Below, piece by piece: positions 47,476 to 58,265 of a stretch of DNA of 61,287 nucleotides. The first letter of the stretch is position 1; every line of letters starts with the position of its first letter. Source of the DNA: Neelides folsomi (lineage: Eukaryota; Arthropoda; Collembola; Neelipleona; Neelidae); NCBI GenBank assembly GCA_034687125.1, contig JAQGBZ010000365.1, positions 1 through 61,287 on the forward strand, written 5' to 3'. A program made the position numbers and the translations under genes. Under the pieces are notes generated by a model that did not search any database, was not told the DNA's origin, and worked only from the letters and a program-made list of their open reading frames with translations.

Positions 47476-48270
47476 AGAAATTTAATCAACTAATTAAAAA
47501 TCAACTATAGTATATAATATACCTAACATTACATATTATATGTATCCTAATCCTAGGTTTAAACAAGTACCTATAATATGTACTCTATGTAGAATATTGT
47601 AAAGTAGTCATTCTAACATTATTATATTAATGTAAATTCAATGCTATGTAATTATTCCTAAATATATATTAAATATTCATACGTTATATACTTATAATAT
47701 ATATTATAAGTATATTATCAATAATATATCTGTATTTACTTTTAATTTCTAATCATAATAAAATATAAATTTTAAAATGACAACGACATCACGAGTCTCA
47801 TGAGTTCAAATCGATTTACCTGTTTTTAATATTTTCAAAAGTATCATTTAAATTCATTTACATTACGATCAATAATCATTTAAGTTCAATTCAATCAATC
47901 ATTATGGACATTTAACTTTTAACTTCAATTGGAACTTCAATTAGACATTGAGATTAAATGTGAAATAACGCCTTTAGCTCATTTCGAAACATTATGTCAA
48001 ATTCATCTCAATGTCGATAATCCATAAATTCAATTTTGAGTAAAAGATAAACATTCAATCATTTGCATTATCTGTTCATTTCTTGCCTAATACATTTGAA
48101 AATTAATACAAATACATGAAAACTATTGCAATAAATGTTTTCAATTTTCATATGAAAATGTTAAATATGAATTATTGTATAATTCCACTTTAAAGATGAG
48201 TAGCAAATTGAAAACTGCGTATCTCCAATTTAAATAATTTTTTATCAAATCTCCAATTTCCCATCGAAGG
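47476..48270. other. Intergenic, AT-rich
   Basis: Long TATA-type low-complexity text at 47500-47730; nothing else seen. Confidence 0.5.
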
Positions 48271-48277
48271 TATAAAA
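48271..48277 (+). promoter_or_regulatory. TATA box of the LPMO gene
   Basis: TATAAAA 44 bp before the start codon. Position and sequence fit a core promoter. Confidence 0.55.
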
Positions 48278-48320
48278 ACAATTCCCACATTATTTTATTA
48301 GTTTTAATATCAAATTAAAC

Positions 48321-49247
48321 ATGGCCAGATTAATCTTGGCGGTTTTCTGCGTTGCTTCGATTGCTGTTATTGGGATTGAAGGCCACGGGCGTTTAATGAA
48401 ACCCCCAAATCGTTCTTCATTGTGGAGAGTTCCAGAATTCGCATCGCAAAATCCACCGCAAAATTACGACGACAATCAACTTTACTGTGGCGGAACTCAC
48501 CAAGCAGACATTCCCGGGTCAAACTGTGGAGTTTGTGGAGATCCACTTTCAGCCCCCGCACCAAGAGACAACGAAATCAATGGGAAATTTTATAGAGGAA
48601 TTATTGCTGGGACTTACAATGCTGGACAAGTAAAATATAAAAAACTTAATTAAAAAATATAAATATTAAATTTATATTTTATGTATAATGTATTAAATGT
48701 AAAGTGACTTAAATGTACAATGATTTAAATGTATAAAAATGTTTTTGCAGGATTTTGATATCGAAGTTGAACTAACAGTCGCGCATAAGGGTTTCATGGA
48801 ATTCCGTCTTTGTTGTAATTTGGGCGGCGGAGAAACCCAAGCATGTTTCAATCAAAATGTTCTTCAATTATCCGACGGAAGCGGAACTAAATTGCCAGTT
48901 GATATGGGAACGGGATGGTACAGAACAAGAGCAAGACTCCCTGCAGGACTCAGAAGTGATCATTGTGCTATTCAATGGAACTACAGAGCTGGTAATTTAA
49001 TGTTTAAATCCATTTATTAGTTAAATCTATTTAATACTTAAATTAATTTTTAACATTTGTTATTTTACTTGTTTCAATAATGATTATTTAAATATTACAT
49101 TAATGATTGGCTGAATAATGATTGGTCAAATAATGATTGGTTAAATTTTAAGGCAACACCTGGGGCCAGTGTGAAGATGGAAGCCAAGGATCGGGATGTG
49201 GACCACAAGAAACATTCAGAGGATGTTCGGACATCAAAATTGTTTAA
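48321..49247 (+). CDS. AA15 lytic polysaccharide monooxygenase
   Basis: Exons 48321-48629, 48751-48991 and 49153-49247; 214 aa, in phase. A signal peptide (1-21) ends just before His22 of HGRLMKPPNRSSLWR, so the mature N-terminal His forms half of the copper histidine brace. The second brace His is His115 in VAHKGFMEFRLC. Other AA15 marks are NQLYCGG, CGVCGDP, DHCAIQWNYRAGNTWGQCE and the closing ETFRGCSDIKIV. AA15 enzymes cleave crystalline chitin or cellulose oxidatively; in arthropods they act in cuticle turnover or digestion. The protein is a bare catalytic domain without a CBM or anchor. The length is typical, and the likely disulphide cysteines are present. Confidence 0.93.
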
Positions 49248-49502
49248 ACATTTTTATTAATTGTAATTAATTAAGTCAATTATAATTTTAAACTGTTGTT
49301 TTTATTTCATCCATCAGGCAATGAATCATTAAGACCATTTGCATATTTACACAGAGTAAATTTACTCTGTAATTACTGTAATAATCTCTGTAATACTAAT
49401 TTACTTTAAAGTATCTCATTTAAAATTGTTAATTGCCAATTTTCCCAAAACAGACTTTTGGCAAATGTTAACAAATTACATTTTTAATGATTCTTATTGA
49501 AG
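49248..49502. other. Intergenic between LPMO and defensin-like gene
   Basis: No gene; AT-rich, with a short palindromic ACAGAGTAAATTTACTCTGT at about 49351-49370. Confidence 0.5.
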
Positions 49503-49510
49503 TATAAAAG
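49503..49510 (+). promoter_or_regulatory. TATA box of defensin-like gene 1
   Basis: TATAAAAG lies 66 bp before the start codon. Confidence 0.5.
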
Positions 49511-49568
49511 TAAAGTTAAAATTCTATCCATTATCATTTCCATTTGGTGATTTGCATAAAAATCGAAC

Positions 49569-49893
49569 ATGCGTTTTCTCCCATTGTTTATTTTGGCCGT
49601 TTTAGCCGTCTCCCTTGTGGGATTCGCCCGTGAGTTTTTATCTTATAAAACATTATAATTAATATCTAAAAGAAATTATCATTCCAAAATTTCAAAAGTC
49701 TTAATACAATATGAATACAATTTGATATTTAATATATATTTATTAAATAGAAGGAGCCGAGGAAAAGGAAAGTTCTTTTGGTAAAGCCAATGGATCTAAA
49801 TGTGATACTGATACAGAATGTGAAGATCGCTGCGCAATGGAGAACTTTTTTGGTGGAGCTTGCAATGGAGGAAAATGCCAATGCTTCAGATAA
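49569..49893 (+). CDS. Defensin-like CS-alpha-beta peptide 1
   Basis: Exons 49569-49629 and 49751-49893; 67 aa. The phase 1 intron falls right after the signal peptide (MRFLPLFILAVLAVSLVGFA). A short acidic/polar pro-region (QGAEEKESSFGKANGS) precedes six cysteines in the order C-x6-C-x3-C-x9-C-x5-C-x-C, the invertebrate defensin pattern with the GG.C...C.C gamma-core. Such peptides are usually antimicrobial; related folds also occur in ion-channel peptides, and sequence alone cannot separate these. The last 15 residues are identical to those of the gene 1 kb downstream. An AATAAA follows near 49915. Confidence 0.85.
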
Positions 49894-50481
49894 TAATTTA
49901 AACATTTATTTGACAAATAAATGAATTTATTTCATCCGCATTTAAAATTTAATTCTTTTGTGACATTTTCTTATTTTTATCATTTTATAAATGCCGTGGT
50001 AGACTTCAATGCATTCGTAGGTAATTCATAAATATATGAGAGCTGTATCTAATATGTATGTATAATTACAATATTGAATAGATTAGTTCTTGTGAATAAT
50101 TTATTTTATTACATTTAGAACTTCCAATCATATTAATAAATAAAAATAAATGATTATTATAAATCATCTAATGAATAGAACTTTGAAAAATATCATTACA
50201 AATGAATGCTATATTAGATATAGGAGACAAATTTAAAAAGTCTTAAAAATATTAAAAACATAATAGTAACATATTTTCTTTCAAAAACTATAAATTAAAA
50301 AATATCTTTTATTTGGGCTAATTTTTATATTTATTTTCTAACCTGTTTGTTCATAAAACTGGTAAAATAAATAATACAATACAAAAGGACATGATATGTA
50401 ATATGACAATAAATATTAAAGATAAATTACATTTATGTCATTTCAAGTTTATTTGCGGTATTTGACAAATTATAGAGTTCG

Positions 50482-50489
50482 TATAAAAA
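50482..50489 (+). promoter_or_regulatory. TATA box of defensin-like gene 2
   Basis: TATAAAAA lies 41 bp before the start codon. Confidence 0.5.
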
Positions 50490-50522
50490 AGAAAGATTTT
50501 TCAAATGATCCAAAAATTGAAA

Positions 50523-50890
50523 ATGCGTTTTTATCCACTTTTCGTTTTGGTCGTTTTGACGGTTGTCCTCGTGAGCTTCGCAAGTAAGATTTATTAACTT
50601 TGTACAATTTTAACTTAACTACCTTTAATGAAATCTTATGTTTGATACTTTTTTAATTTAATATTAAGTTGATTTTCCAATTAAATGTCTTGTTTAAAGG
50701 AGGCGCTGAGGATGAAATTGAAGCGAAACAAAGAAGGACAACACGTAGAAATTCCAAGACCACAACGGCAAGCTCAGGCGGAGCTTATGATTCCCCATGT
50801 GACAATGATGATCAATGTGAACAAAGATGCCAAAAAGAGAAATTCTTTGGCGGGGCTTGCAACGGTGGAAAATGTCAATGCTTTAGATAA
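50523..50890 (+). CDS. Defensin-like CS-alpha-beta peptide 2
   Basis: Exons 50523-50583 and 50700-50890; 83 aa. This is a tandem paralogue of the gene at 49569 with the same signal-peptide style (MRFYPLFVLVVLTVVLVSFA), the same intron position and phase, and the same six-cysteine array ending FFGGACNGGKCQCFR. The pro-region is longer and basic (KQRRTTRR), giving a likely furin-type cleavage site that copy 1 lacks, then a Ser/Thr-rich linker. Secreted and probably antimicrobial. AATAAA follows near 50946. An upstream in-frame Met (50505) exists, but the signal peptide favours 50523. Confidence 0.85.
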
Positions 50891-51745
50891 GCAAAATAAA
50901 AACCATTAATTTCAAATTCTAAATTCCTCATCTGATTTTCAATATGAATAAACTGATTTCAAAATAGCATGTTTATTTTATTCGTATAATTTTGCATTAC
51001 ATGGAATCATTGAGTATAAAAAGGATTTTGAATATATATATCTGTATATACAGATTTTGAATGTATATTGTATATGTAAAAATTGATCGTAAAATCTAAC
51101 TGTGAAGTTGTCTGTTTTGTCATTTACATGAAGGCCATTGGATAATTTATCAATTTGATAATTTTTATTGGCAGATGTTAAAATGGACTTGTACAGAAAT
51201 CTATAATTCATATCAATTAATTTTATTTTACATAATAGAATAATTTAATAGGGACATTAAATAACTTTGTAACTACACTTACATATATTTATAATGTAAA
51301 CCTAGTAATTAAAAAATACCATGTTAAATTTTATAATGCTAAATATGGTAATCAATCAAAAGATATGATTACATATTATATATAATAAGTACAGTAGGTA
51401 AATACTCATATCATACCTCAATGTTAGTTTAATTAATCTGTCTATAATATCAATATTGTTAACCTAACCTAAAAATCATAGACAATAATTAGTACACTTA
51501 TTACAATTTACAATTGAAGGAGAAAACTCTTCAGAATTTAACAAACATATTCAATTCAGATGATTATTTCTTATGGCTAATGTACATGATTTCCTATGTA
51601 AAAGCTTATAATCTTTATCAATGTAATTTTCATTGATTGATTTATCAATATTGAATATGGGCCAAAGAGTTTTATAATAATTCAGTTTTTATTAATCAAT
51701 TAATGAAGCATTTTGCTAAGCCACAATAAAATTAATTTGTACAAA
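50891..51745. other. Intergenic, nothing recognised
   Basis: AT-rich; the minus-strand frame 50978-51211 has no support. Confidence 0.5.
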
Positions 51746-54020
51746 ATGAAAAAAATATATTTATTTTTCTTAATTATTTTCTTAAGTTTTTCCTTAATGA
51801 ATTGTTTGACCGTTCCTTGCAATTCGAGATCGATTGGGGCTGAAGAAGATAAAATGATTGTTTGTGTCTGTAACGAAACAAGATGTGACTCGTTGGATCC
51901 AATTGGGCAAATAGAACTTGGCGTAATTTATCATCTTTTGTCATCCAAAGATGGACATAGATTCAACGAAGAAAACATTTCAGCAATTAATCATCCCTCA
52001 TCAGATACAGGTTTTTAATAAACAATTTAAAGTAAATATTAACTAAAAGACTTTTATTTTCCGTTGATAAAAACATGTCAAATCCGGAATCCAATCTTAA
52101 ATAATAAGAATAACAACGTTAATTTAATTCAATATAAGTTAAATGTATTTTTGCTTGTTAAAGGTCTTGTAGTTAATTTTGAAATTAACAGAGATGTTAA
52201 ATATCAAAAAATATTCGGATTTGGCGGGGCTTTTACTGACGCAGCTGGAATAAATATTTTGTCTCTTAATGAACTCTTACAAAATGATCTCATTAAGTAA
52301 AATAATTTTAAGAAATTACGTATTAATATGATAATACGATATATCATATAGGTATTTTTAATGTGTTAATCAGTAAAGTTTTAAAAGTGATATTTTAAAA
52401 CTAATTTAATATTTTCAGTTCTTATTTTGCAAATGATGGTTTGGAATATAACATACAAAGAATTCCAATTGGTGGAGCAGATTTTAGCACTCATCCTTAT
52501 ACTTACGCTGATGTTCAAGGGAGTGAAGAAAATCCGCTCGAAAATTGGGAATTGCAAAAAGAAGATTTTGACTATAAGGTTTTTAAATTAATACATTTGA
52601 ATTTAAATTATTGTAATTTAAAAATTTAAATTAATTTAATTAAATATTCATTGTTAATTAAATTTAAAGATTCCATTTGCAATTCGTGCGAAAGAAATGA
52701 ATCCGAAACTGAAATTATTTGCCAGCCCTTGGTCTGCACCTCCATGGATGAAATCCAATAATGATTATAAAGGATTCGGAGTTCTAAAAGTTGAATATTA
52801 TTCGCTTTGGGCGGATTATTTTAAAAAGTTTCTCGAAGCTTACAAAGCCTTAGGATTGGAATTTTGGGCCATCACTGCACAAAATGAGCCAACTGCTGGT
52901 TTAACTCCATTTTTCCCGTTCAATTGCATGGGATGGAACGGCCACAGTCAGAAAAACTTTGTCCAGCATCATTTAGGCCCAATGATCAGAAATTCAGAAT
53001 TTAACGAAACAAAAATTATCATTCTCGACGATCAGCGTTATTCAATCACAGAATTTTCTCGGACTATTTTAAGCGACCCCGAGTCTGCGCAGTATGTATC
53101 GGGAATGGGGATGCATTGGTATTCAAATTTCTGGTTCCCGCCAACTACTTTGGATTTGGCTCATGCGGAATTCCCCGATTATTGGGTTTTAAACACCGAG
53201 GCTTGTGCGGGTTATCTCCATTTTATACCCGGGATTGACCATGTCGAGTTGGGGGCCTGGAGACGGGCCAGACTTTACGCTCACAATATAATTGAAGATT
53301 TGAATCATTGGGTGGTTGGATGGGTCGAGTGGAATTTGGCCCTTGACATGGACGGAGGACCAAATTGGGCAAATAATCAAGTTGATGCACCAATTATAGT
53401 TAACAGGTAAATTGAATTTCAAATTGAACAGTTAAATTTATTTAATTTATTTAGTTAATTAATTTAGTTAATGCACATTTTATTTAATATTTATTTTCTG
53501 TTTATAAAGTGAAGCACAAGAATTTTACAAGAACCCGATGTATTATGCCATTGGGCATTTTAGCAAATATATTCCTGAAGATTCCAATAGAATTCACGGG
53601 GAAAGTGAAAATGGCGGATCGATGCACGGACTGGAAATTCTTTCTATTTTGAGGACAGACAATCAAGTCACGCTTGTGGTTTATAACCCGTGAGAATATA
53701 TTTAAATTGTTAAATTTATATTAATTAAATTAATTCACAATTAAACTTAATCCTAATTCATGATCTAAAGAAGTTTGGGTTTATGTAAATTAATGGATTT
53801 TTAATTAAGAACGGTTGAAACAATTTTACTCCGTGTACGAGATATTGCCAATTCGAATGAAAAATCTGGCGGGATGTTCGAAGCAAAAATCCTTCCGGAT
53901 TCTCTCAACACTTTTGTTTATAGTGATTTAAAAATTGCTGCCGAAAGTGATGGACAAATTTTAAAATCTTTATTTTATATTTACTTTATTTCTTTGTTCA
54001 TTGTTAAATTATTTAGTTAA
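51746..54020 (+). CDS. Glucosylceramidase-like GH30 glycosidase with hydrophobic tail
   Basis: Exons 51746-52010, 52164-52296, 52419-52578, 52670-53406, 53510-53689 and 53810-54020; 561 aa, in phase. A signal peptide (KKIYLFFLIIFLSFSLMNC) is followed by the Cys-rich N-terminus of acid beta-glucosidases (VPCNSRSIG, VCVCNETRCD). Then come GFGGAFTDAAG, LFASPWSAPPWMKSN, the acid/base Glu259 in TAQNEPTAG and the nucleophile Glu363 in NTEACAG. It hydrolyses glucosylceramide in the lysosome or outside the cell. Unlike human GBA1, the chain runs about 25 residues past the usual end into a hydrophobic stretch (LKSLFYIYFISLFIVKLFS), which looks like a membrane anchor or GPI signal. Both catalytic Glu residues are present, so it is probably active. 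Confidence 0.9.
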
Positions 54021-54085
54021 AGATTTTCATTTAAATAAAGAAGGATTAAATAAACAAAGGAGTTGCTTTGTTAAATGATTTATTG

Positions 54086-54814
54086 TTAAATATCTACATA
54101 TGAATTATCACGCCCAATTACATTATAAAGGAAAACATAGGCCAAAACGAGGAAAATGTTTCCGCTGGTTAAAACCCACATTGCACTTGAAGATATCTAA
54201 TTAAAATTAATGAAAACTTATTATTTAATTCGCTTTGTTAGGTCGTAGTTAAATTTTATAATTTATTTTATTAAGTAATCTCTTTATTAAAAACCGTTGG
54301 ATCGTTTGCTGGAGCTCTTGCCAATACAATTGGAAAGGCAAATGTAGAAATTATAAGACCCGTTGTTATAAATATGGCAAATTCTTTCCCGCGACTTGAT
54401 CTTGGTCCAGAAAATGAATTGAACTCCGCATCATATTTATTAGAAATAAATAAAGGTATTGGCATAAAGATGTAAAATATAATTAAAAACATAGGCCAAT
54501 AGCTATGAATAAATTCCAATTAATTTCACCATTGTTTAAATTAATAAGGTTTGTAAAATGTGTAATGTAAAGAATCATACTTTTTGAAAGCTTCACATCC
54601 AACAATAAGTAAAGTAAATCCAAACAATGAAAATATAAATGGAGCTATGAACCTTCATACACAGGATTATAAATTATAAAAAAATCTTATCAATAATGTT
54701 ATTAATAATAAATTGTTAGATATTAATTATTACTTTTATATTATAATAAATGATGAAATATAATTTATTACTTTATAATGTTTGTTTTAACCTTTTTATT
54801 AAATCAAGCTCCAT
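54086..54814 (-). CDS. LEPROT: LEPROT/VPS55-family endosomal protein
   Basis: Complement of exons 54792-54814, 54581-54652, 54295-54502 and 54086-54196; 137 aa (vertebrate LEPROT 131), in phase. Four TM segments are visible. Family landmarks are FTLLIVGCEAFKNYWPMF (vertebrate LTFLMLGC...YWPLF), MPIPLFISNKYD, GKEFAIFITTGLIISTFAFP, IVLARAP and a final FLVLAYVFLYNVIGRD. The protein works in late-endosome to vacuole/lysosome sorting (Vps55 in yeast) and limits surface receptor levels in animals. It is convergent with the glucosylceramidase gene; their stop codons are only 65 bp apart. Confidence 0.93.
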
Positions 54815-55838
54815 GAGATAAACTGCCAAATCGATATTGTATTTAGAATAAATAAAAATCTTAACCAGGTTAAATAAATGTCAAAGTATAAATCGTAATA
54901 AAAAGACCACAGTGTCATGTGATATTTGAGATAAAACACACCCGTGACTACATATGAATCTGAATCACGCTTATAACATTTTCTACTACCTATGTATTAA
55001 TATTGTATTCTATTATATAGAATCTAACTCTAACCAACTCGTGCATGAAGTAAATCTAGGTCTAAAACCTTTACCTATTATGGTTAAATTTTCATCTAAT
55101 CACATTCATGTATAAATAAATAAATACAAAGATTTGATTATCCTTTATATGTAGTCGACCATATAATTCATATAAGATAAAATGTATGTAATATTTGTAT
55201 TATTTGTTTGCAAGGATCACATGGTTTAATGATATGACACTAAAAATGGTATAAATACCTAAAATTATATGCAGAAAATGAGTGAAAATGAAAACCTTAG
55301 AATACTAGAACTCAATAAACTAATGGAATAAAATTTAATAGAGATTGTAGACTTATAATTTATATAAAAATTTCATAAAAGTTAAGATGAAATACAATTT
55401 GCAATTTCTAACTTTGGTCTTTTTATTGTTTATTAACATTACATTATTTTCAAAAATTAAAAAAAAATCATGCTAAACTATCAATGTATCAATCAATCAT
55501 CATTGTTAAATTAATAATTGATGTTTTATCAAAAAATAACTAAAATACTACAAGTGGATGTCGATTATGAAATTAAAATTTAATCTTGAAATAAAAAAAA
55601 CCAATACTTGAACTTGTCATTTCATTGCTCAATCAATTCTCTAATAAATATAAATAGGGATTAGCTTCAATATTCCATTTTGAACTATCCGATAAATATT
55701 AACATTTAATACTCAATTGGTAATTTCAAATTTCCTTATGATAAATTAATTAATTCCAATTATTACATCTATATTATAACTAAAAATCAGGATTTGAATT
55801 AATTTGTCATTTAATTTTTAATATTTTAATAGAAAATC
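54815..55838. other. Intergenic, 1 kb
   Basis: No gene seen. A TATA-like AATATAAATAGGG at about 55647-55659, followed by an acceptor-like TTTTAATAG just before 55833, suggests that the amidase gene starts with a 5'UTR intron. Confidence 0.4.
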
Positions 55839-56357
55839 ATGATGGGAAAGCTTTTGGTTTCATTTTTATTATTGGCCTTAGTCTTTGACTTTTCCGTTTC
55901 TCTCGCTCCGATCACGGTTGATCTTATTCCCACGAGCAATCGAAATCGTCCCGGGACGATCATCACACCTTCATACATCACCGTCCACAACACGGCCAAC
56001 ACTAACCCTGGGGCTGGAGCCAAAAACCATGCCAGTTATGTCAAGAATCCCACCACAGAAGTCTCCTGGCATTACACCGTCGACGACAAGGAGATTTATC
56101 AACATTTGCCTTTGAATGAAGTCGGATGGCACGCGGGAACTTCGGCCGGAAACTCGCAGTCCATCGGAATTGAAATTTGTGAAAACTCGGATGGAAATCA
56201 CGACGTTGCAATGAAAAATGCCCAGGAACTGATCAGGAAAGTTATGACGGAAAGGAACATTCCCCTTTCCCGTGTGGTTCCACACAAACATTGGTCAGGA
56301 AAAGAATGCCCGAGAAAGATCCTTCCCATTTGGACAAATTTCCTTGCTGGAATTTAA
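55839..56357 (+). CDS. Secreted N-acetylmuramoyl-L-alanine amidase, bacterial type
   Basis: One uninterrupted frame of 172 aa. A signal peptide (MGKLLVSFLLLALVFDFSVS) is fused to an Amidase_2 domain. It resembles Bacillus/phage cell-wall amidases (YITVHNTANTNPGAGAKNHA, EVSWHYTVDDKEIYQHLPL, GWHAGT, SIGIEICENSDGN, VVPHKHWSGKECPR) far more than animal PGRPs. The zinc ligands His50, His149 or His151, and Cys157 are in place. It would cut the bond between MurNAc and the stem peptide of bacterial peptidoglycan. The lack of coding introns, GC clearly above the flanks and bacterial-type motifs point to lateral acquisition followed by gain of a signal peptide. Start at the first or second Met. Confidence 0.92.
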   Translation: MMGKLLVSFLLLALVFDFSVSLAPITVDLIPTSNRNRPGTIITPSYITVHNTANTNPGAGAKNHASYVKNPTTEVSWHYTVDDKEIYQHLPLNEVGWHAGTSAGNSQSIGIEICENSDGNHDVAMKNAQELIRKVMTERNIPLSRVVPHKHWSGKECPRKILPIWTNFLAGI

Positions 56358-56930
56358 ACCATTGAAATTTTATAACAATTAATAATAAATAAATTATTAT
56401 TAAATAAATATTCGTTCTATTAAAATTAAAAAAATGTTATTCAGTAAACTTTTCTTTTGCATTGGGTGAATGAATCAATAAATGAATCGATTGTATTAGC
56501 CAGAAGTAAGCTCACAGGGCGGTATAGGGTTATACCAGGTCATTCCTTAACTAAGTTGACACTATTTATTATTTCTTTTTCCATAAAGTTAGAAAGACCA
56601 AATTATTCAGGCTTGTATAAGAACTATTTATGAATTTTTAAACAAAATATGGGCTTTTTAAGTTAACCATTTAAGAAACGGCAGCCATTTTAGAAAAGAA
56701 CCAGCCCTAGATTGATTATAATTAATTATTCATCACTAATTATAATATATAAAGAATAATAAATTGTATAAGTGTAATAAGATGATAAGAAAGCATGTAA
56801 CGGGTCAAAGGATACGTGGATAAGGTTAATTGAATAGAGAGAGATTTTTAAAAAGAACTCTCTAATTTATTTAATCGAATTTAGTAAAGATTTTTAGGGC
56901 TGTTACGGGCGTAACTTACTCATGGTTCAC
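56358..56930. other. Intergenic, possible element remnants
   Basis: No coding sequence. The text near 56570-56700 (ending GGCAGCCATTTTAG) looks like transposon-derived non-coding sequence, but no inverted ends were found. Confidence 0.3.
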
Positions 56931-57096
56931 TGTAACGGCGAGACGACAGTGCCCTGGGTCCTTGAATCGAAGAGAGTCTTCCTGCAGCGATTCTTCTTTC
57001 TGAGTTCCTGTTTTTCTGCTTGAGAGACTGCCCTCTTTCGTTCAATTTTTGGAGATTTAATACTTTTTCACAGAATTAATAATAGCAAAAGTTACA
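56931..57096 (-). mobile_element. Solo LTR-like copy
   Basis: This 166-bp block matches 38743-38908 over its whole length and has the same length. It begins TGTAAC and ends GTTACA; the shared core includes GGGTCCTTGAATC and ACTTTTTCACAGAATTAATA. Beyond 57096 only about 11 bases remain shared, so this copy has no pol sequence. Confidence 0.75.
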
Positions 57097-57453
57097 GTAG
57101 TTTGCATATATTTAACAAGTAGTTCACGAACTTTCCATTGAAACGGTAAATTAAACGGAATCTTAATCTAATTACAATAAGATGCGTATAAAATAGATAT
57201 TTTGGGGTTTTGAGTATGCACATGAAAGTCGGCTTTTACGGCAATTTATGAAGGGTACATGTTTCTAATCGAGGTTAAAAGTATTATCAATAAGCACATT
57301 TTAATAAAACCACTATACTTATATTAGGTATATACATACATAGATATTTTTATATATTTATTAATCATTTTTTTGTTTTATGTAACAATAAGAATGTATA
57401 AAGATAAGAATAATAAATCATTTACACTTTAAAAATTTAAATGTAATTATTAA
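57097..57453. other. Intergenic, nothing recognised
   Basis: AT-rich with TATATA runs. Confidence 0.5.
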
Positions 57454-57663
57454 TTACTAAATATTAGAGAATTTCCTGCAGAACATGGAAAACGAGTTAC
57501 ATTTTTGGAACAAGTGACTCCTCTGCCAACCACAGTTGAAGAATTCCATCTAACTTCCCCTGAAACTTTCTTTGATGTTGGGGCTGACGAGATCGTCATC
57601 ACATCAGTTGAAAGATTATTTCAGCTCATTCCATTTAAATTCAAATTGCTCAAGATCCTTTAA
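57454..57663 (+). pseudogene. Coding-like remnant, family unknown
   Basis: An open frame of 69 codons contains REFPAEHGKRVTFLEQVTPL, then FHLTSPETFFDVGADE, and ends at a stop at 57661-57663. Codon content is clearly protein-like and GC is higher than in the flanks. An acceptor-like TATTAG lies at its start. No recognised domain and no partner exon upstream. Confidence 0.3.
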
Positions 57664-57794
57664 AAATGGTTGGGAATTTCTTCAATTTAAAATTTGACAG
57701 ACGAATGGGGGAATTTTACATCGCGAAAAATTACCTGATTATTATTACCTAATTAATCATCCTGTGAACCATGAGTTAGATTTTTTCAAATGTC

Positions 57795-57980
57795 TGCTCG
57801 GAAAAATCCATCATATCAATTTACGGTGATAATTTTAAAGGATTGGTAACTAACCTTCGATTAAAATCAAAAATGATCCATGAAAATCTCCCTGACAATT
57901 TTGTTCTCGATGATGAAAAATCGGAAAGTGAGCTGATGACGGACACACATAATTATTTTATAAAAATAAATTATAATTAA
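57795..57980 (+). pseudogene. Second coding-like remnant
   Basis: A frame reads SEKSIISIYGDNFKGLVTNL, then FVLDDEKSESELMTD, to a stop at 57978-57980. It is close to the remnant at 57454-57663 and may belong to the same decayed gene. The family is not recognised. Confidence 0.3.
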
Positions 57981-58265
57981 AAGAAACCATTAACTATTAC
58001 AATTTAGATTGACAATTACTATATATTTTTTAGTCTTAATATATAATATAAAAATTATTTTATTCGTTCATTAATTATTGGCATAAATGTAAACTAATTC
58101 ATAATTTGAAAAATGTTTATTGTCAATTATATATTGGATTACAAACTTTACCCAAAGACCAGAGTTGATTATAAAATAATAATAATTATAAAATTGTAAA
58201 TATTGGTATCCACAAGCTAGAAAGTATTGGGTTGCCCAATATATTCATAGAACATTTGTCATATA
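57981..58265. other. Intergenic
   Basis: AT-rich. A mariner-end-like TATTGGGTTGCCCAATA occurs at about 58228-58244. Confidence 0.3.

Noticed and set aside
47500..47730. TA-rich tract considered as a replication or matrix-attachment site
   Set aside because: Only low-complexity AT text; such tracts are common throughout this genome.
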